From Paraburkholderia fynbosensis (GTDB taxonomy: Bacteria > Pseudomonadota > Gammaproteobacteria > Burkholderiales > Burkholderiaceae), in assembly GCF_902859935.1 (NCBI RefSeq), contig NZ_CADIKI010000012.1, positions 124,001-188,000 of the forward strand: 64,000 nucleotides of DNA. The letters are read 5' to 3'. The notes beneath the pieces were generated by a model that saw only the letters and a list, made by a program, of their open reading frames with translations, made no database searches and was not told the DNA's origin. Positions 1-8,903 of the stretch are shown here, piece after piece; position 1 is the stretch's first letter; each line of letters starts with the position of its first letter. The translations under genes were made by a program, and so were the position numbers.

Positions 1-1621
1 GTTTCCGCGCGTGCTCAACAAGAGCCTGAACTTCGTCGTCGAACTCGAGGGCAAGGACGCGTTCGGCCGCCAGGCGATGATGGGCATCGTGCAGGCGCCG
101 CGCGCGCTGCCGCGGCTCGTGCGCATGCCGCAGGATCTGTCGGGCTATCCGCACGGCTTCGTGCTGTTGAGCTCGCTGCTGCAGCGCTTTGTCGGCGAGT
201 TGTTTCCGAATCTGGTGGTGCGCAGTTGCAATCAGTTTCGCATCACGCGCAATAGCGAATTGTTCGTCGACGAAGACGAAATCACCAATCTGCGCGTCGC
301 GTTGCAGGGCGAATTGCCGGCGCGCCATCTGGGCAATGCGGTGCGGCTCGAAGTGTCGGCGGAGACGCCCTCGCACGTCGTGCGGCGGCTGCTCGACGAA
401 AGCGGCCTCTCCACCAAGGACTGCTACTTCGCGAACGGCCCTGTCAATCTCGTGCGGCTAATGCAGTTACCGGAAATGGTGGACCGGCCCGATCTGAAGT
501 TCGTGCCGCATATCCCCGCGACGCCGTCGCAAGTCGCCAACAGCACCAACATGTTCGATGTGATCGACCAGGGCGACGTGCTGCTGCATCATCCGTACGA
601 GAGCTTCCAGCCGGTGCTCGAACTGCTTTTGCAGGCGGCCAAAGATCCGAACGTGATGGCGATCAAGCAGACCATCTACCGCACCGGCACCGACTCGCCG
701 CTGATGGACGCGTTGATGCAGGCCGCGCGCAACGGCAAGGAAGTCACGGTAGTGGTCGAGCTGCTCGCGCGCTTCGACGAGGAAACCAACATCAATTGGG
801 CCTCGCAACTCGAAGCGGTCGGCGCGCACGTCGTGTACGGCGTGGTGGGTCACAAGTGCCACGCGAAGATGATGCTGATCGTGCGGCGCTCGTCGGTGGG
901 CGGCAAGACGACGCTCAAGCGCTATGTGCACCTGGGCACCGGCAACTATCATCCGCGCACCGCTCGGCTCTATACCGACTTCGGCCTGCTGACCGCCGAT
1001 CAGAGAATCTGCGAAGACGTGCACCACGTGTTCCAGCAATTGACCGGCATCGGCGGTGAACTGAAGCTGCACGAACTGTGGCAGTCGCCGTTCACGCTAC
1101 ATCCGAAACTGGTCGAGGCGATTCGCGCCGAAGCCGAGCATGCGCGCGCCGGCAACAAGGCGCGCATCGTTGCCAAGATGAACGCGCTGCTCGAACCCAC
1201 GGTGATCGCCGAGTTGTACGAAGCATCGCAGGCGGGCGTGAAGATCGATCTGATCGTGCGCGGTGTGTGCTCGTTGCAGCCCGGCGTGCCGGGGCTATCG
1301 GAGAACATCACGGTGCGCTCGATCGTCGGGCGCTTTCTCGAACACCACCGGATCTTCTACTTCTACGACGGCGGCAAGGAACAGGTGTATCTGTCGAGTG
1401 CCGACTGGATGGATCGCAACTTCTTCCGGCGCGTGGAAGTCGCGTTCCCGGTCAACAACCGGCGCCTGAAGCGGCGGGTGATCGCCGAAGGGCTGTCGGC
1501 ATTTCTCGGCGACAATCAGACCGCGTGGCTGATGCAAAGCGATGGTCACTATCGCCGGCGGCGGCCGGGCAAGTCGTCGCGCAATGCGCAGATGAGTCTG
1601 CTCGGGAAGTTCTGTCCGTAA
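1..1621 (+). CDS. ppk: Polyphosphate kinase 1, 3' part (5' end outside window)
   Basis: Ppk1 reversibly polymerises the gamma phosphate of ATP into inorganic polyphosphate. The reading frame is open from base 2, so the gene runs in from the left. About 540 codons are present, against roughly 690 for the whole protein, so the N-terminal domain is missing here. The two phospholipase-D-like catalytic domains are visible. The first has an HAK motif (CHAKMMLI, near codon 290), whose His is the expected autophosphorylated residue. The second His lies in RFLEHHRIFYF, followed by the SSADWM block near the C-terminus. The gene converges on phoR with a shared terminator between them, so polyphosphate synthesis sits beside the phosphate regulon. 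Family assignment is certain; the start is not visible. Confidence 0.97.
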   Translation, partial: FPRVLNKSLNFVVELEGKDAFGRQAMMGIVQAPRALPRLVRMPQDLSGYPHGFVLLSSLLQRFVGELFPNLVVRSCNQFRITRNSELFVDEDEITNLRVALQGELPARHLGNAVRLEVSAETPSHVVRRLLDESGLSTKDCYFANGPVNLVRLMQLPEMVDRPDLKFVPHIPATPSQVANSTNMFDVIDQGDVLLHHPYESFQPVLELLLQAAKDPNVMAIKQTIYRTGTDSPLMDALMQAARNGKEVTVVVELLARFDEETNINWASQLEAVGAHVVYGVVGHKCHAKMMLIVRRSSVGGKTTLKRYVHLGTGNYHPRTARLYTDFGLLTADQRICEDVHHVFQQLTGIGGELKLHELWQSPFTLHPKLVEAIRAEAEHARAGNKARIVAKMNALLEPTVIAELYEASQAGVKIDLIVRGVCSLQPGVPGLSENITVRSIVGRFLEHHRIFYFYDGGKEQVYLSSADWMDRNFFRRVEVAFPVNNRRLKRRVIAEGLSAFLGDNQTAWLMQSDGHYRRRRPGKSSRNAQMSLLGKFCP

Positions 1622-1666
1622 CGAAGGCTACGGTGCTCGCCGTCCTCGCGAGCCGCCGAAGCGAAC

Positions 1667-1697
1667 AAAAAAACCGCCTTTTCAGGCGGTTTTTTTT
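1667..1697. terminator. Bidirectional intrinsic terminator between ppk and phoR
   Basis: An 8-bp stem (AAACCGCC / GGCGGTTT) around a TTTTCA loop is flanked by an A run on the left and a T run on the right, so it can terminate transcription in both directions. It sits between the convergent genes ppk and phoR. Confidence 0.85.
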
Positions 1698-1713
1698 ATG
1701 CCGATGCCTTCCG

Positions 1714-3027
1714 TCAAACCGGTGCCGGCTGCCGGCGCGCGGTGCGATACACCGGAAAGCGCACGGTGAAGGTACTGCCGCGCCCCTCCTCGCTCTTGAC
1801 GTCGAGCTGCGCATCGTGCCGCTGGAGCACGTGCTTGACGATCGCGAGGCCGAGTCCCGTGCCGCCCGTATCACGCGAGCGGCTGCGGTCGACGCGATAG
1901 AACCGCTCGGTCAAACGCGGAATGTCCGCAGCCGGAATGCCCAACCCGCTGTCTGTGACGGAGAACACCGCATGCCCGCCTTGCGCGTGCCAGTTCACTT
2001 TGATCGCGCCGCCGTCCGGCGTATAGCGAATCGCGTTCGTCACCAGATTGCCGAAAGCGCTGAGAATCTCGGTTTCAACGCCGGTCACGGTCAATCCTTC
2101 GTCTGCGTCGAACATGATCCGGTGATGATCGCTCGACAGGCTCTGCGCGTCGTCCCGCAGATGGCGCAGCACCGCGCGCATGTCGATCATCTGATCGCTC
2201 GGCGGCTTGTTGTCGCCCTCGAGTTTCGCGAGCACCAGCAAGTCGCTGACGATATGGCGCATGCGCGACGCCTGCTGTTCCATCAGTTCGAGATAGCGCG
2301 AGCGCTCGGGCTCGCTTAACGGCAACTCGCGCAACGTCTCCAGAAAACCGGAGAGCACGGTCAGCGGCGTCTTCAGTTCATGCGAGACATTCGCGACGAA
2401 GTCGCGCCGCATCGCGTCGGTGCGCTCTAATTCGGTAATGTCCTGCGACAACACCAGCTTGCGATTCTCGCCATACGGAAACACCTGCACCGACAGCACG
2501 TTCTGGCGCTTGTCGCCCATGCCGCGCATGATCAGCATTTCCTCGTACCGGTGCGAGTTCAGGTAGCGGACGAAATCGGGGTGACGCACCAGATGCGTGA
2601 TGTGCTGGCGCAGATCGCGTTTCGCATCAAGGCCGAAGTGACTCTCGGAGATCGCGTTGCACCACTCGATCTGATCGTGATCGTCGAGCATCGCAACGCC
2701 GTTCGGCGAGGCCTGAATGGCCTGGATGAAACGCGAGTGCTGCTGCTCGACCTGGCGCACCTGGGCGTGCCAGCGCTTCGCGAGCTTGTGCAGGCGGTAG
2801 TAGATTTCGCCCCAGATGCCCGGCGCGCTCGGCACTTCGCCGTACACCGGTGCATCGAGCAGGCGCCACAGGCGCTGTTTGTGAAAGGTGCTGAAGGTGC
2901 TCTGCGCAAGCAGCATGACGATCGCGAGAACGAGTCCTGTCTTGACGTTCACGAGCGCGCCGACCACCACGCACAGAACAGCCAGCAGCACGACCGACAC
3001 GATGGAGCGCGCCCAGATGATGTTCAT
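1714..3027 (-). CDS. phoR: Phosphate regulon sensor histidine kinase PhoR
   Basis: This inner-membrane kinase senses phosphate status through the Pst transporter and PhoU and phosphorylates PhoB. The 437-residue protein has two closely spaced hydrophobic segments (about residues 8-24 and 31-43) and almost no periplasmic loop, as expected for PhoR. A PAS-like region (about 95-200) follows, then the H box VSHELKTPL with phospho-acceptor His216. An N box (LVTNAIRYTPDGG) and a G box (GTGLGLAIVKH) complete the ATPase domain. It is the last gene of the pst-pho run, with a 108-bp gap after phoB, so it may have some expression of its own. Product assignment is secure from architecture and context. 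Confidence 0.96.
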   Translation of the reverse strand: MNIIWARSIVSVVLLAVLCVVVGALVNVKTGLVLAIVMLLAQSTFSTFHKQRLWRLLDAPVYGEVPSAPGIWGEIYYRLHKLAKRWHAQVRQVEQQHSRFIQAIQASPNGVAMLDDHDQIEWCNAISESHFGLDAKRDLRQHITHLVRHPDFVRYLNSHRYEEMLIMRGMGDKRQNVLSVQVFPYGENRKLVLSQDITELERTDAMRRDFVANVSHELKTPLTVLSGFLETLRELPLSEPERSRYLELMEQQASRMRHIVSDLLVLAKLEGDNKPPSDQMIDMRAVLRHLRDDAQSLSSDHHRIMFDADEGLTVTGVETEILSAFGNLVTNAIRYTPDGGAIKVNWHAQGGHAVFSVTDSGLGIPAADIPRLTERFYRVDRSRSRDTGGTGLGLAIVKHVLQRHDAQLDVKSEEGRGSTFTVRFPVYRTARRQPAPV

Positions 3028-3135
3028 GGTCTAGCGATCGAAGAGAAAAACACGCGCCCGGCAATGAAGGGGCGGCGCCTGGTGTTGCGAAAGTGATGTA
3101 TGCGGCCTTCACGGCGCGAGCGCCGCCCGCCGATC

Positions 3136-3837
3136 TCAGGCGCTCTTCGCCAGCCGGTAGCCGCTCCCGCGTACCGTTTCAATCATAGCATCGCATCCGG
3201 CCGGCTTGAGCGCCGCGCGCAGGCGCTTGATGTGCACGTCCACCGTGCGCTCTTCGACGAACACGTGATCGCCCCACACCTGATCGAGCAGTTGCGTGCG
3301 GCTATGCACGCGCTCCGGGTGCGTCATGAAAAAGTGCAGCAGACGGAATTCCGTCGGGCCAAGATCGAGCTTGATCTCGCTGCCTTCGGCATGCGCGGCC
3401 ACGCGATGCGTCGCCGGGTCGAGCTTGAGGCCATTGATCGCGACGAGGTCTTCGGTCAGCTGCGGCGCACGGCGGCGCAGTACCGCCTTGATGCGCGCCA
3501 TCAGTTCCTTCGGCGAGAACGGCTTCGTGACGTAGTCGTCGGCGCCGATTTCGAGGCCGAGCACCTTGTCCTGCTCGTCGCCGCGGGCGGTCAGCATGAT
3601 GATCGGGATGTGCTTCGTGCGCTCGTTGTTGCGCAGATCGCGGGCGAATGCAATACCCGATTTTCCCGGCAACATCCAGTCGAGCAGGACGAGGTCGGGC
3701 AGCACGTCGCTGATCAGGTTCTGCGCCTGCTCCGCGTTGTACGCGCGAATCGGGCAGTGTCCGGCGTGTTGAAGATTGACCGAAATCAGTTCGGAAATAG
3801 CGGGCTCATCTTCAATGACGAGAATGCTGCTGGGCAT
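3136..3837 (-). CDS. phoB: Phosphate regulon response regulator PhoB
   Basis: PhoB is the OmpR-family transcription factor that binds Pho boxes once phosphorylated by PhoR. The 233-residue protein has a receiver domain with the acidic pair in IEDEP, phospho-acceptor Asp53 in LLDWMLPG and the conserved Lys of TKPFSPKEL. A winged-helix DNA-binding domain follows (about residues 130-230, with RTVDVHIKRLR and RGSGYRL). I chose the ATG at 3837 because an AGAGGTG ribosome site lies just upstream; a GTG two codons earlier (3843) is also open. It lies 26 bp after phoU. The tandem Pho boxes before pstS are its likely target. Confidence 0.97.
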   Translation of the reverse strand: MPSSILVIEDEPAISELISVNLQHAGHCPIRAYNAEQAQNLISDVLPDLVLLDWMLPGKSGIAFARDLRNNERTKHIPIIMLTARGDEQDKVLGLEIGADDYVTKPFSPKELMARIKAVLRRRAPQLTEDLVAINGLKLDPATHRVAAHAEGSEIKLDLGPTEFRLLHFFMTHPERVHSRTQLLDQVWGDHVFVEERTVDVHIKRLRAALKPAGCDAMIETVRGSGYRLAKSA

Positions 3838-3863
3838 CGGCACCTCTGGTCCTTATCTCTGGA

Positions 3864-4568
3864 TTAACTGAGTGCTTCGCGTTCGAGCGCGTCGCGCGAT
3901 TTGTGCCGCACGTCGGTGCCCTTGACGATGTAGATGATGAATTCGGCGATGTTCTTCGCGTGGTCGCCGATGCGTTCGATCGCCTTCGCGATGAACAGAA
4001 AATCGAGGCCCACGGAAATGGAGCGCGGATCTTCGGTCATGTACGAAATCAGCTTGCGCACGAACGCACGGAATTCCTCGTCGATCGCTTTGTCGTCGCG
4101 CACGATTTGCGCGGCGGCGACCGTGTCGAGGCGCGCGAACGCGTCGAGCGCGCGGCGCAGGATCGACACCGCCATTTCGCCCGACAGCTTGATCTCGGCG
4201 ATATTGATGGTGCGCGACGCGCCGTCTTCCATCAGACGCTTGGTGCGCTTGGCGATTTTTTCGGCTTCGTCGCCGGCGCGTTCGAGATTCGTGATGGTCT
4301 TCGAAATCGCGATTAACAGGCGCAGGTCACGCGCGGCCGGCTGACGGCGCGCGATGATGTTGCTGCACTCTTCGTCGATGTCGACTTCCATCTTGTTCAG
4401 GCGATCTTCGGCGGCGATCACCTGTTCCGCGATATCGAGGTCGAACTCGTTGAGCGCCTGCATCGCGTTGACGATCTGCGACTCGACGAGGCCGCCCATT
4501 TCGAGCACCTTCGAGGAAACCAGGTTCAGATCGGCATCGAACTGGCTGGACAGATGTTTATCGGACAT
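3864..4568 (-). CDS. phoU: Phosphate transport system regulatory protein PhoU
   Basis: PhoU is a cytoplasmic all-helical protein that connects PstB activity with PhoR and holds the Pho response off when phosphate is plentiful. The 234-residue protein has the usual two three-helix bundles. Metal-binding E/DxxxD-type motifs are visible in the first half (GDEAEKIAKRTK) and the second (IGDHAKNIAEFI). Length is normal for the family. It lies between pstB (28 bp upstream) and phoB, the usual order in this group. Confidence 0.96.
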   Translation of the reverse strand: MSDKHLSSQFDADLNLVSSKVLEMGGLVESQIVNAMQALNEFDLDIAEQVIAAEDRLNKMEVDIDEECSNIIARRQPAARDLRLLIAISKTITNLERAGDEAEKIAKRTKRLMEDGASRTINIAEIKLSGEMAVSILRRALDAFARLDTVAAAQIVRDDKAIDEEFRAFVRKLISYMTEDPRSISVGLDFLFIAKAIERIGDHAKNIAEFIIYIVKGTDVRHKSRDALEREALS

Positions 4569-4596
4569 GTCGTACTCCGTTGTTTTGTTCGGCGGA

Positions 4597-5445
4597 TCAG
4601 CCGAAGCGGCCCGTGATGTAGTCTTCCGTTTCCTTGCGGACCGGCTTGATGAAGATCTTTTCCGTGTCGCCGAATTCGATCAGTTCACCGAGGTACATAT
4701 AGGCAGTGTAGTCCGAACAGCGCGCCGCCTGTTGCATGTTGTGGGTGACGATGACCACCGTGTAATCGCTCTTCAGTTCAGCGATCAGTTCTTCGATGCG
4801 GCCCGTCGAAATCGGGTCCAGCGCCGAGCACGGCTCGTCGAGCAGCAGCACTTCCGGACGGATCGCGATGCCGCGCGCGATGCACAGACGCTGCTGCTGC
4901 CCGCCGGACAAACCGTAGCCGCTCTGGCCGAGCTTGTCCTTCACTTCGTTCCACAACGCGGCCTTGGTGAGCGCCCATTCGACGCGGTCGTCCATCTCCG
5001 AGCGCGGCAGCGTTTCGAACATCTTCACGCCGAACGCGATGTTGTCGTAGATCGACATGGGAAACGGCGTGGGCTTCTGGAACACCATGCCGATGCGCGC
5101 GCGCAAGAGCGAGATATCGCGCTTGGAGGTCAGCAGGTTTTCGCCGTCCATCAGGATTTCGCCTTCGGCGCGTTGTTCCGGATAGAGCGCGTACATCTTG
5201 TTGAAGGTGCGCAACAAGGTGGACTTGCCGCAGCCCGACGGGCCGATGAACGCGGTCACCTTGCCTTCGGGAATCTGCAGGTTGATGTTCTTCAGTGCGT
5301 GATACTTGCCGTAGAAGAAGTTCAGGTCGTTGACTTCGATCTTGGGGCGCGACGGCGACGACGCCTGGCCGCTCTGGGCGGGGTCGAAACCGGCGGGTGC
5401 AGTGGGACGCGCGATCGGATTGAGTTGGGTTTCTGCCATATTCAT
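4597..5445 (-). CDS. pstB: Phosphate ABC transporter ATP-binding protein PstB
   Basis: PstB is the ATPase of the high-affinity phosphate importer and works as a dimer on the cytoplasmic face of PstCA. The 282-residue protein has Walker A GPSGCGKST (about residues 68-76), a Q-loop in VFQKPTPFPMS, the signature LSGGQQQRL, Walker B LLLDEPCSALDP and the switch His in VTHNMQQA. An N-terminal tail of about 35 residues, rich in Pro, Ala and Ser, precedes the ATPase fold. The start could be 5445 or an ATG two codons later. It follows pstA by 17 bp. Confidence 0.97.
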   Translation of the reverse strand: MNMAETQLNPIARPTAPAGFDPAQSGQASSPSRPKIEVNDLNFFYGKYHALKNINLQIPEGKVTAFIGPSGCGKSTLLRTFNKMYALYPEQRAEGEILMDGENLLTSKRDISLLRARIGMVFQKPTPFPMSIYDNIAFGVKMFETLPRSEMDDRVEWALTKAALWNEVKDKLGQSGYGLSGGQQQRLCIARGIAIRPEVLLLDEPCSALDPISTGRIEELIAELKSDYTVVIVTHNMQQAARCSDYTAYMYLGELIEFGDTEKIFIKPVRKETEDYITGRFG

Positions 5446-5462
5446 CGGATTACACTCCGCCC

Positions 5463-6359
5463 TTACTTATTCGAGAAGATCGTGCGCGCGAGGATGTTCA
5501 GTCCCAGCACCGCGAGCGTGATCAGGAAGACGCCGGCCCACGCGAGCGATTGCCATTGCGCGAACGGGCTCATCGCAAACTTGTAGATCGTGACCGGCAG
5601 ATTCGCGACCGGCTGGCCCATGTCCAACGAGAAGAACTGATTCGACAGCGCCGTGAACAGCAGCGGCGCAGTTTCGCCCGCAATACGGGCAACCCCGAGC
5701 AGCACGCCCGTGACGATGCCCGCAATCGACGCTTTCAGCGTGATCGACAGCACCATCTTCCACTTCGGCGTACCGAGTGCGAAGGCCGCTTCACGCAGCG
5801 CGTTCGGCACCAGTTTCAGCATGTTTTCGGTCGTGCGGATCACGATCGGAATCTGCAGCAGCGCGAGCGCGAACACGCCCGCCCAGCCGCTGAAGTGGCC
5901 CAACTTCGCCACCACCAGCGCATACACGAACAGACCGATCACGATCGACGGCGCGGACAACAGAATGTCGTTGATGAAGCGCGTCACGTTGGCAAGCCAG
6001 CCCTTCTGACCGTATTCGGCGAGATACACGCCCGCCAGAATGCCGATCGGCGTACCGACGAAAGTGGCGAGACCGACCAGCAGCACGCTGCCGACGATCG
6101 CATTGGCGAGACCGCCGCCGTCGGTGTTCGGCGGCGGCGTCGATTGCGTGAACAACTCGATCGACAAGCCGCCGATGCCCAGGCGCAGCGTCGTATAGAG
6201 AATCCACACGAGCCACAACAGACCGAATGCCATCGCCGCGAGCGACATGGTCAGCGCGAGTGCGTTCTTCATGCGGCGGCGTCCTTGCAGACGCACGCGC
6301 ATCGCTTCGAGCGCAGCCGCGTCGTTCGAACCCGGCATATTCAAGGTGGACTGGCTCAT
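5463..6359 (-). CDS. pstA: Phosphate ABC transporter permease PstA
   Basis: PstA is one of the two inner-membrane permeases of the phosphate importer. The 298-residue protein has about six hydrophobic helices and the ABC permease EAA loop (LREAAFALGTPKWKMV) that docks onto PstB. A GETAPLLFTAL segment typical of PstA follows. Its start overlaps the end of pstC by 4 bp, which suggests coupled translation. Product is clear from length, motif and operon position. Confidence 0.96.
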   Translation of the reverse strand: MSQSTLNMPGSNDAAALEAMRVRLQGRRRMKNALALTMSLAAMAFGLLWLVWILYTTLRLGIGGLSIELFTQSTPPPNTDGGGLANAIVGSVLLVGLATFVGTPIGILAGVYLAEYGQKGWLANVTRFINDILLSAPSIVIGLFVYALVVAKLGHFSGWAGVFALALLQIPIVIRTTENMLKLVPNALREAAFALGTPKWKMVLSITLKASIAGIVTGVLLGVARIAGETAPLLFTALSNQFFSLDMGQPVANLPVTIYKFAMSPFAQWQSLAWAGVFLITLAVLGLNILARTIFSNK

Positions 6360-7354
6360 TTGGCGCCCTCCCCTTTTTCGAGGCGAAGCAGCATGATCTT
6401 CGAAATCGACAGCACGACGAACGTAATCACGAACAGGATCAGGCCGAGCTCCATGAGCGCCGACGTGTGCAGGCCGGGATCCGCTTCCGCGAATTCATTG
6501 GCGAGCGCCGACGTAATGCTGTTGCCCGGCGAAAACAGCGAGATATTGTCGAGCAGATTGGTATTGCCGATCACGAACGTGACCGCCATCGTCTCGCCGA
6601 GCGCGCGGCCGAGGCCCAGCATGACGCCGCCGATCACGCCGCTCTTGGTGAAGGGCAGCACGATCTTCCACATGACTTCCCAGGTCGTGCAGCCGATGCC
6701 GTATGCCGATTCCTTCAGCAGCACCGGCGTGACTTCGAACACGTCGCGCATCACCGATGCGATGTACGGGATGATCATGATCGCGAGAATCACGCCCGCG
6801 CACAGGATGCCGATGCCGATCGGCGGCCCGCGAAACAGCGCGCCGACGAACGGAATGCCGCCGAGCACCGCGCCGAGCGGCTTCTGGAACCACGTCGCGA
6901 AAATCGGCGCGAACACCAGCAGACCCCACATGCCGTACACGATCGACGGGATCGCGGCGAGCAGTTCAATGGCGATGCCGAGCGGGCGGCGCAGCCACGC
7001 GGGCGCGAGTTCGGTCAGGAAAAGCGCGATGCCGAAGCTCACCGGCACCGCGATGATGAGCGCAATGATCGACGTGGCGATCGTGCCGTAGATCGGCACC
7101 AACGCGCCGAACTGCTTGCTGGGTGGATCCCATTCGGCGGTCCACAGGAAGCTCAAGCCGAACTCCCTGATCGACGGCATGGAAGCGATGATCAGTGAAA
7201 CGATGATGCCGCCGAGCAGCAGCAGTGTGATGATGGCGGCGAGGCGCGCCAGGCCGCCGAAGATCACGTCGCCGGCGCGGCTGGGCGCCTTCTGCGACGT
7301 GCTGCCGGGCGGGGTGGCCCTGCTTGCGCCAGACGCTAAATGGATATCGGACAT
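6356..7354 (-). CDS. pstC: Phosphate ABC transporter permease PstC
   Basis: PstC pairs with PstA to form the transmembrane channel of the phosphate importer. I start it at the ATG at 7354 (MSDIHLASG), giving 332 residues. The frame is open further upstream, but that extension would run through the hairpin between pstS and pstC and does not look like protein. Several hydrophobic helices are present, with an EAA-type loop (LLKESAYGIGCTTWEVM) and the GRALGETMAVTFVIG block characteristic of PstC. The C-terminus overlaps pstA by 4 bp. Confidence 0.94.
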   Translation of the reverse strand: MSDIHLASGASRATPPGSTSQKAPSRAGDVIFGGLARLAAIITLLLLGGIIVSLIIASMPSIREFGLSFLWTAEWDPPSKQFGALVPIYGTIATSIIALIIAVPVSFGIALFLTELAPAWLRRPLGIAIELLAAIPSIVYGMWGLLVFAPIFATWFQKPLGAVLGGIPFVGALFRGPPIGIGILCAGVILAIMIIPYIASVMRDVFEVTPVLLKESAYGIGCTTWEVMWKIVLPFTKSGVIGGVMLGLGRALGETMAVTFVIGNTNLLDNISLFSPGNSITSALANEFAEADPGLHTSALMELGLILFVITFVVLSISKIMLLRLEKGEGAK

Positions 7355-7452
7355 GAGAGCCTGATGGACCTGTTTCCAGTTGCCGTATGACACGTGTCGT
7401 GCGGCCGGTAAAGCTCGGGTGAATGCCGGGATGAGGCCCCGGGGTAATGCCA

Positions 7453-7480
7453 TTGGCCGTCCCCACATGGGGACGGCCAA
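7453..7480 (-). terminator. Perfect 12-bp hairpin between pstS and pstC (attenuator or mRNA stabiliser)
   Basis: TTGGCCGTCCCC and GGGGACGGCCAA pair perfectly around a four-base ACAT loop, 33 bp past the pstS stop. There is no T run after it on the minus strand. It is therefore more likely a partial terminator or a 3'-end protector that keeps pstS mRNA in excess over pstCAB than a full stop. Role is inferred. Confidence 0.6.
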
Positions 7481-7513
7481 CGTGTTACGCGATGCTGTTG
7501 CCTACCGCAAAGC

Positions 7514-8545
7514 TTACTCGGCGATCGCCTTGCCTGCCGAATCCTTCACCTTCGCCTTCCACTGCGTGCGGATTTCCGACACGACCGAATCCGGCAGCGA
7601 GATGTAGTCCAGATCGTTCGCGGCTTGCGTGCCGTTCTTGAACGCCCAGTCGAAGAATTTCAGCGTTTCGGTGCCTTGCGCCGGCTTGTCCTGCGCCGTG
7701 TGCAGCAGTACAAACGTCGCGCCGACGATCGGCCATGCGTTCTTGCCCGGCTCGTTCGTCAGGATCTGGTAGAAAGACTTCGACCAGTCCGCGCCCGCTG
7801 CCGCTGCCTTGAAAGTATCCGTCTTCGGCTCGACCACCGTGCCCGACGAGTTCTTCAGCGCGACGTACGTCATGTGGTTCTGCTTCGCGTACGCCCATTC
7901 CACGTAGCCGATTGCGCCCGGCAAACGCTGCACGAAGGCTGCGACGCCGTCGTTGCCCTTGCCGCCCGTACCGGTCGGCCAGTTGACCGTCGAACCTTCA
8001 CCGACCTTCGACTTCCAGTCCGCGTTGACCTTCGACAGATAGTTCGTCCAGATGAAGCTGGTGCCCGAACCGTCGGCGCGGCGGACCACGGCGATGTCGG
8101 TATCCGGCAGCTTGAGCTTCGGGTTCAGCGCAACGATCTCCGGATCGTTCCACTTCTTGATCTTGCCCAGGTAGATGTCGCCGAGCACTTCACCCGACAG
8201 CACCAGTTCCGACGGCTTCACGCCCGGCACATTGACGACCGGCACCACGCCGCCGACCACCGTCGGGAACTGGAACAGGCCATCCTTGGCCAGTTCGTCG
8301 TCCTTGAGCGGAGCGTCCGAACCGGCGAAGTCGACCGTCTTCGCGACGATCTGCTTCACGCCGCCCGACGAACCGATACCCTGGTAGTTCACTTTGCCGC
8401 CGCCCGACTTCTGATAGGCGTCGGCCCACTTCGTGTAGATCGGTGCTGCGAAGGTGCTGCCCGCGCCGGTGATGTCTGCGGCTTGCGCTGCGATCGCGAA
8501 AAGCGCGCCAGCGACGCCAGCGAACACGGTTTGCATCAATTTCAT
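7514..8545 (-). CDS. pstS: Phosphate-binding periplasmic protein PstS
   Basis: PstS captures inorganic phosphate in the periplasm and hands it to PstCA. The 343-residue precursor starts with a Sec signal peptide (MKLMQTVFAGVAGALFAIAA) and cleavage after AQA. The mature N-terminus, ADITGAGSTFAAPIYTKW, carries the phosphate-binding GAGSTF loop. Further ligand motifs are GSSGGV (about residues 58-63) and RADGSGTSF. A strong GGAGGT ribosome site lies 4 bp before the ATG. Two tandem Pho boxes lie upstream, so this is the promoter-proximal gene of the operon and the most strongly PhoB-controlled one. Confidence 0.97.
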   Translation of the reverse strand: MKLMQTVFAGVAGALFAIAAQAADITGAGSTFAAPIYTKWADAYQKSGGGKVNYQGIGSSGGVKQIVAKTVDFAGSDAPLKDDELAKDGLFQFPTVVGGVVPVVNVPGVKPSELVLSGEVLGDIYLGKIKKWNDPEIVALNPKLKLPDTDIAVVRRADGSGTSFIWTNYLSKVNADWKSKVGEGSTVNWPTGTGGKGNDGVAAFVQRLPGAIGYVEWAYAKQNHMTYVALKNSSGTVVEPKTDTFKAAAAGADWSKSFYQILTNEPGKNAWPIVGATFVLLHTAQDKPAQGTETLKFFDWAFKNGTQAANDLDYISLPDSVVSEIRTQWKAKVKDSAGKAIAE

Positions 8546-8594
8546 GAGACCTCCAAGGTGTGAGCGGTGTGAGCGAGTAACACGAACACCGCGA

Positions 8595-8648
8595 AGCTTA
8601 GAGTCTCAATATGACAAAAACGTGACTAATCGTGAAGAACGCGTGACA
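8595..8648 (-). promoter_or_regulatory. Tandem Pho boxes and -10 of the pstS promoter
   Basis: Read on the minus strand, four PhoB half-site-like elements follow one another: TGTCAC, CTTCAC, AGTCAC and TGTCAT. Their TCA cores are spaced 11, 10 and 11 bp apart, the periodicity of two adjacent Pho boxes. A TAAGCT hexamer about 10 bp further downstream could serve as the -10; a -35 is replaced by the Pho boxes, as in other PhoB-activated promoters. The block lies about 50-100 bp before the pstS ATG. Confidence 0.8.
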
Positions 8649-8903
8649 GTGAGATTACTCGAATGAAAGGCTTTGGACGGATGAACCGACGGCTTGGCGG
8701 CATTGCCGTGCGTCCTTAGGAAGAGTAGGTGAAAAAGATGGGGCGCGAACGTTTGCGCGGGGTGAGGCGGTAAATGAGATGGAGGGGGTTGGGGAATGAA
8801 GGGCTAAGGCTCTTCTCGGTTGGATGCTCGACTGGCCGCGGCTAGCGGCAAGCGACAAGCGACATCCTGTCGCCCCGCCGCTTGCTCGCCAAAAAAACGT
8901 CGC
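8649..8903. other. Intergenic space between the pst promoter and the glmM 3' end
   Basis: Beyond the Pho boxes I see no gene here. A T7 run directly follows the glmM stop on the minus strand, and a small GCGACA-TCC-TGTCGC hairpin lies about 40 bp further on. Both may help end glmM transcription, but neither is a textbook terminator. Confidence 0.4.

Noticed and set aside
1078..2319. A 413-codon plus-strand frame across the ppk end and phoR
   Set aside because: It runs through the terminator between ppk and phoR and overlaps both genes in other frames.
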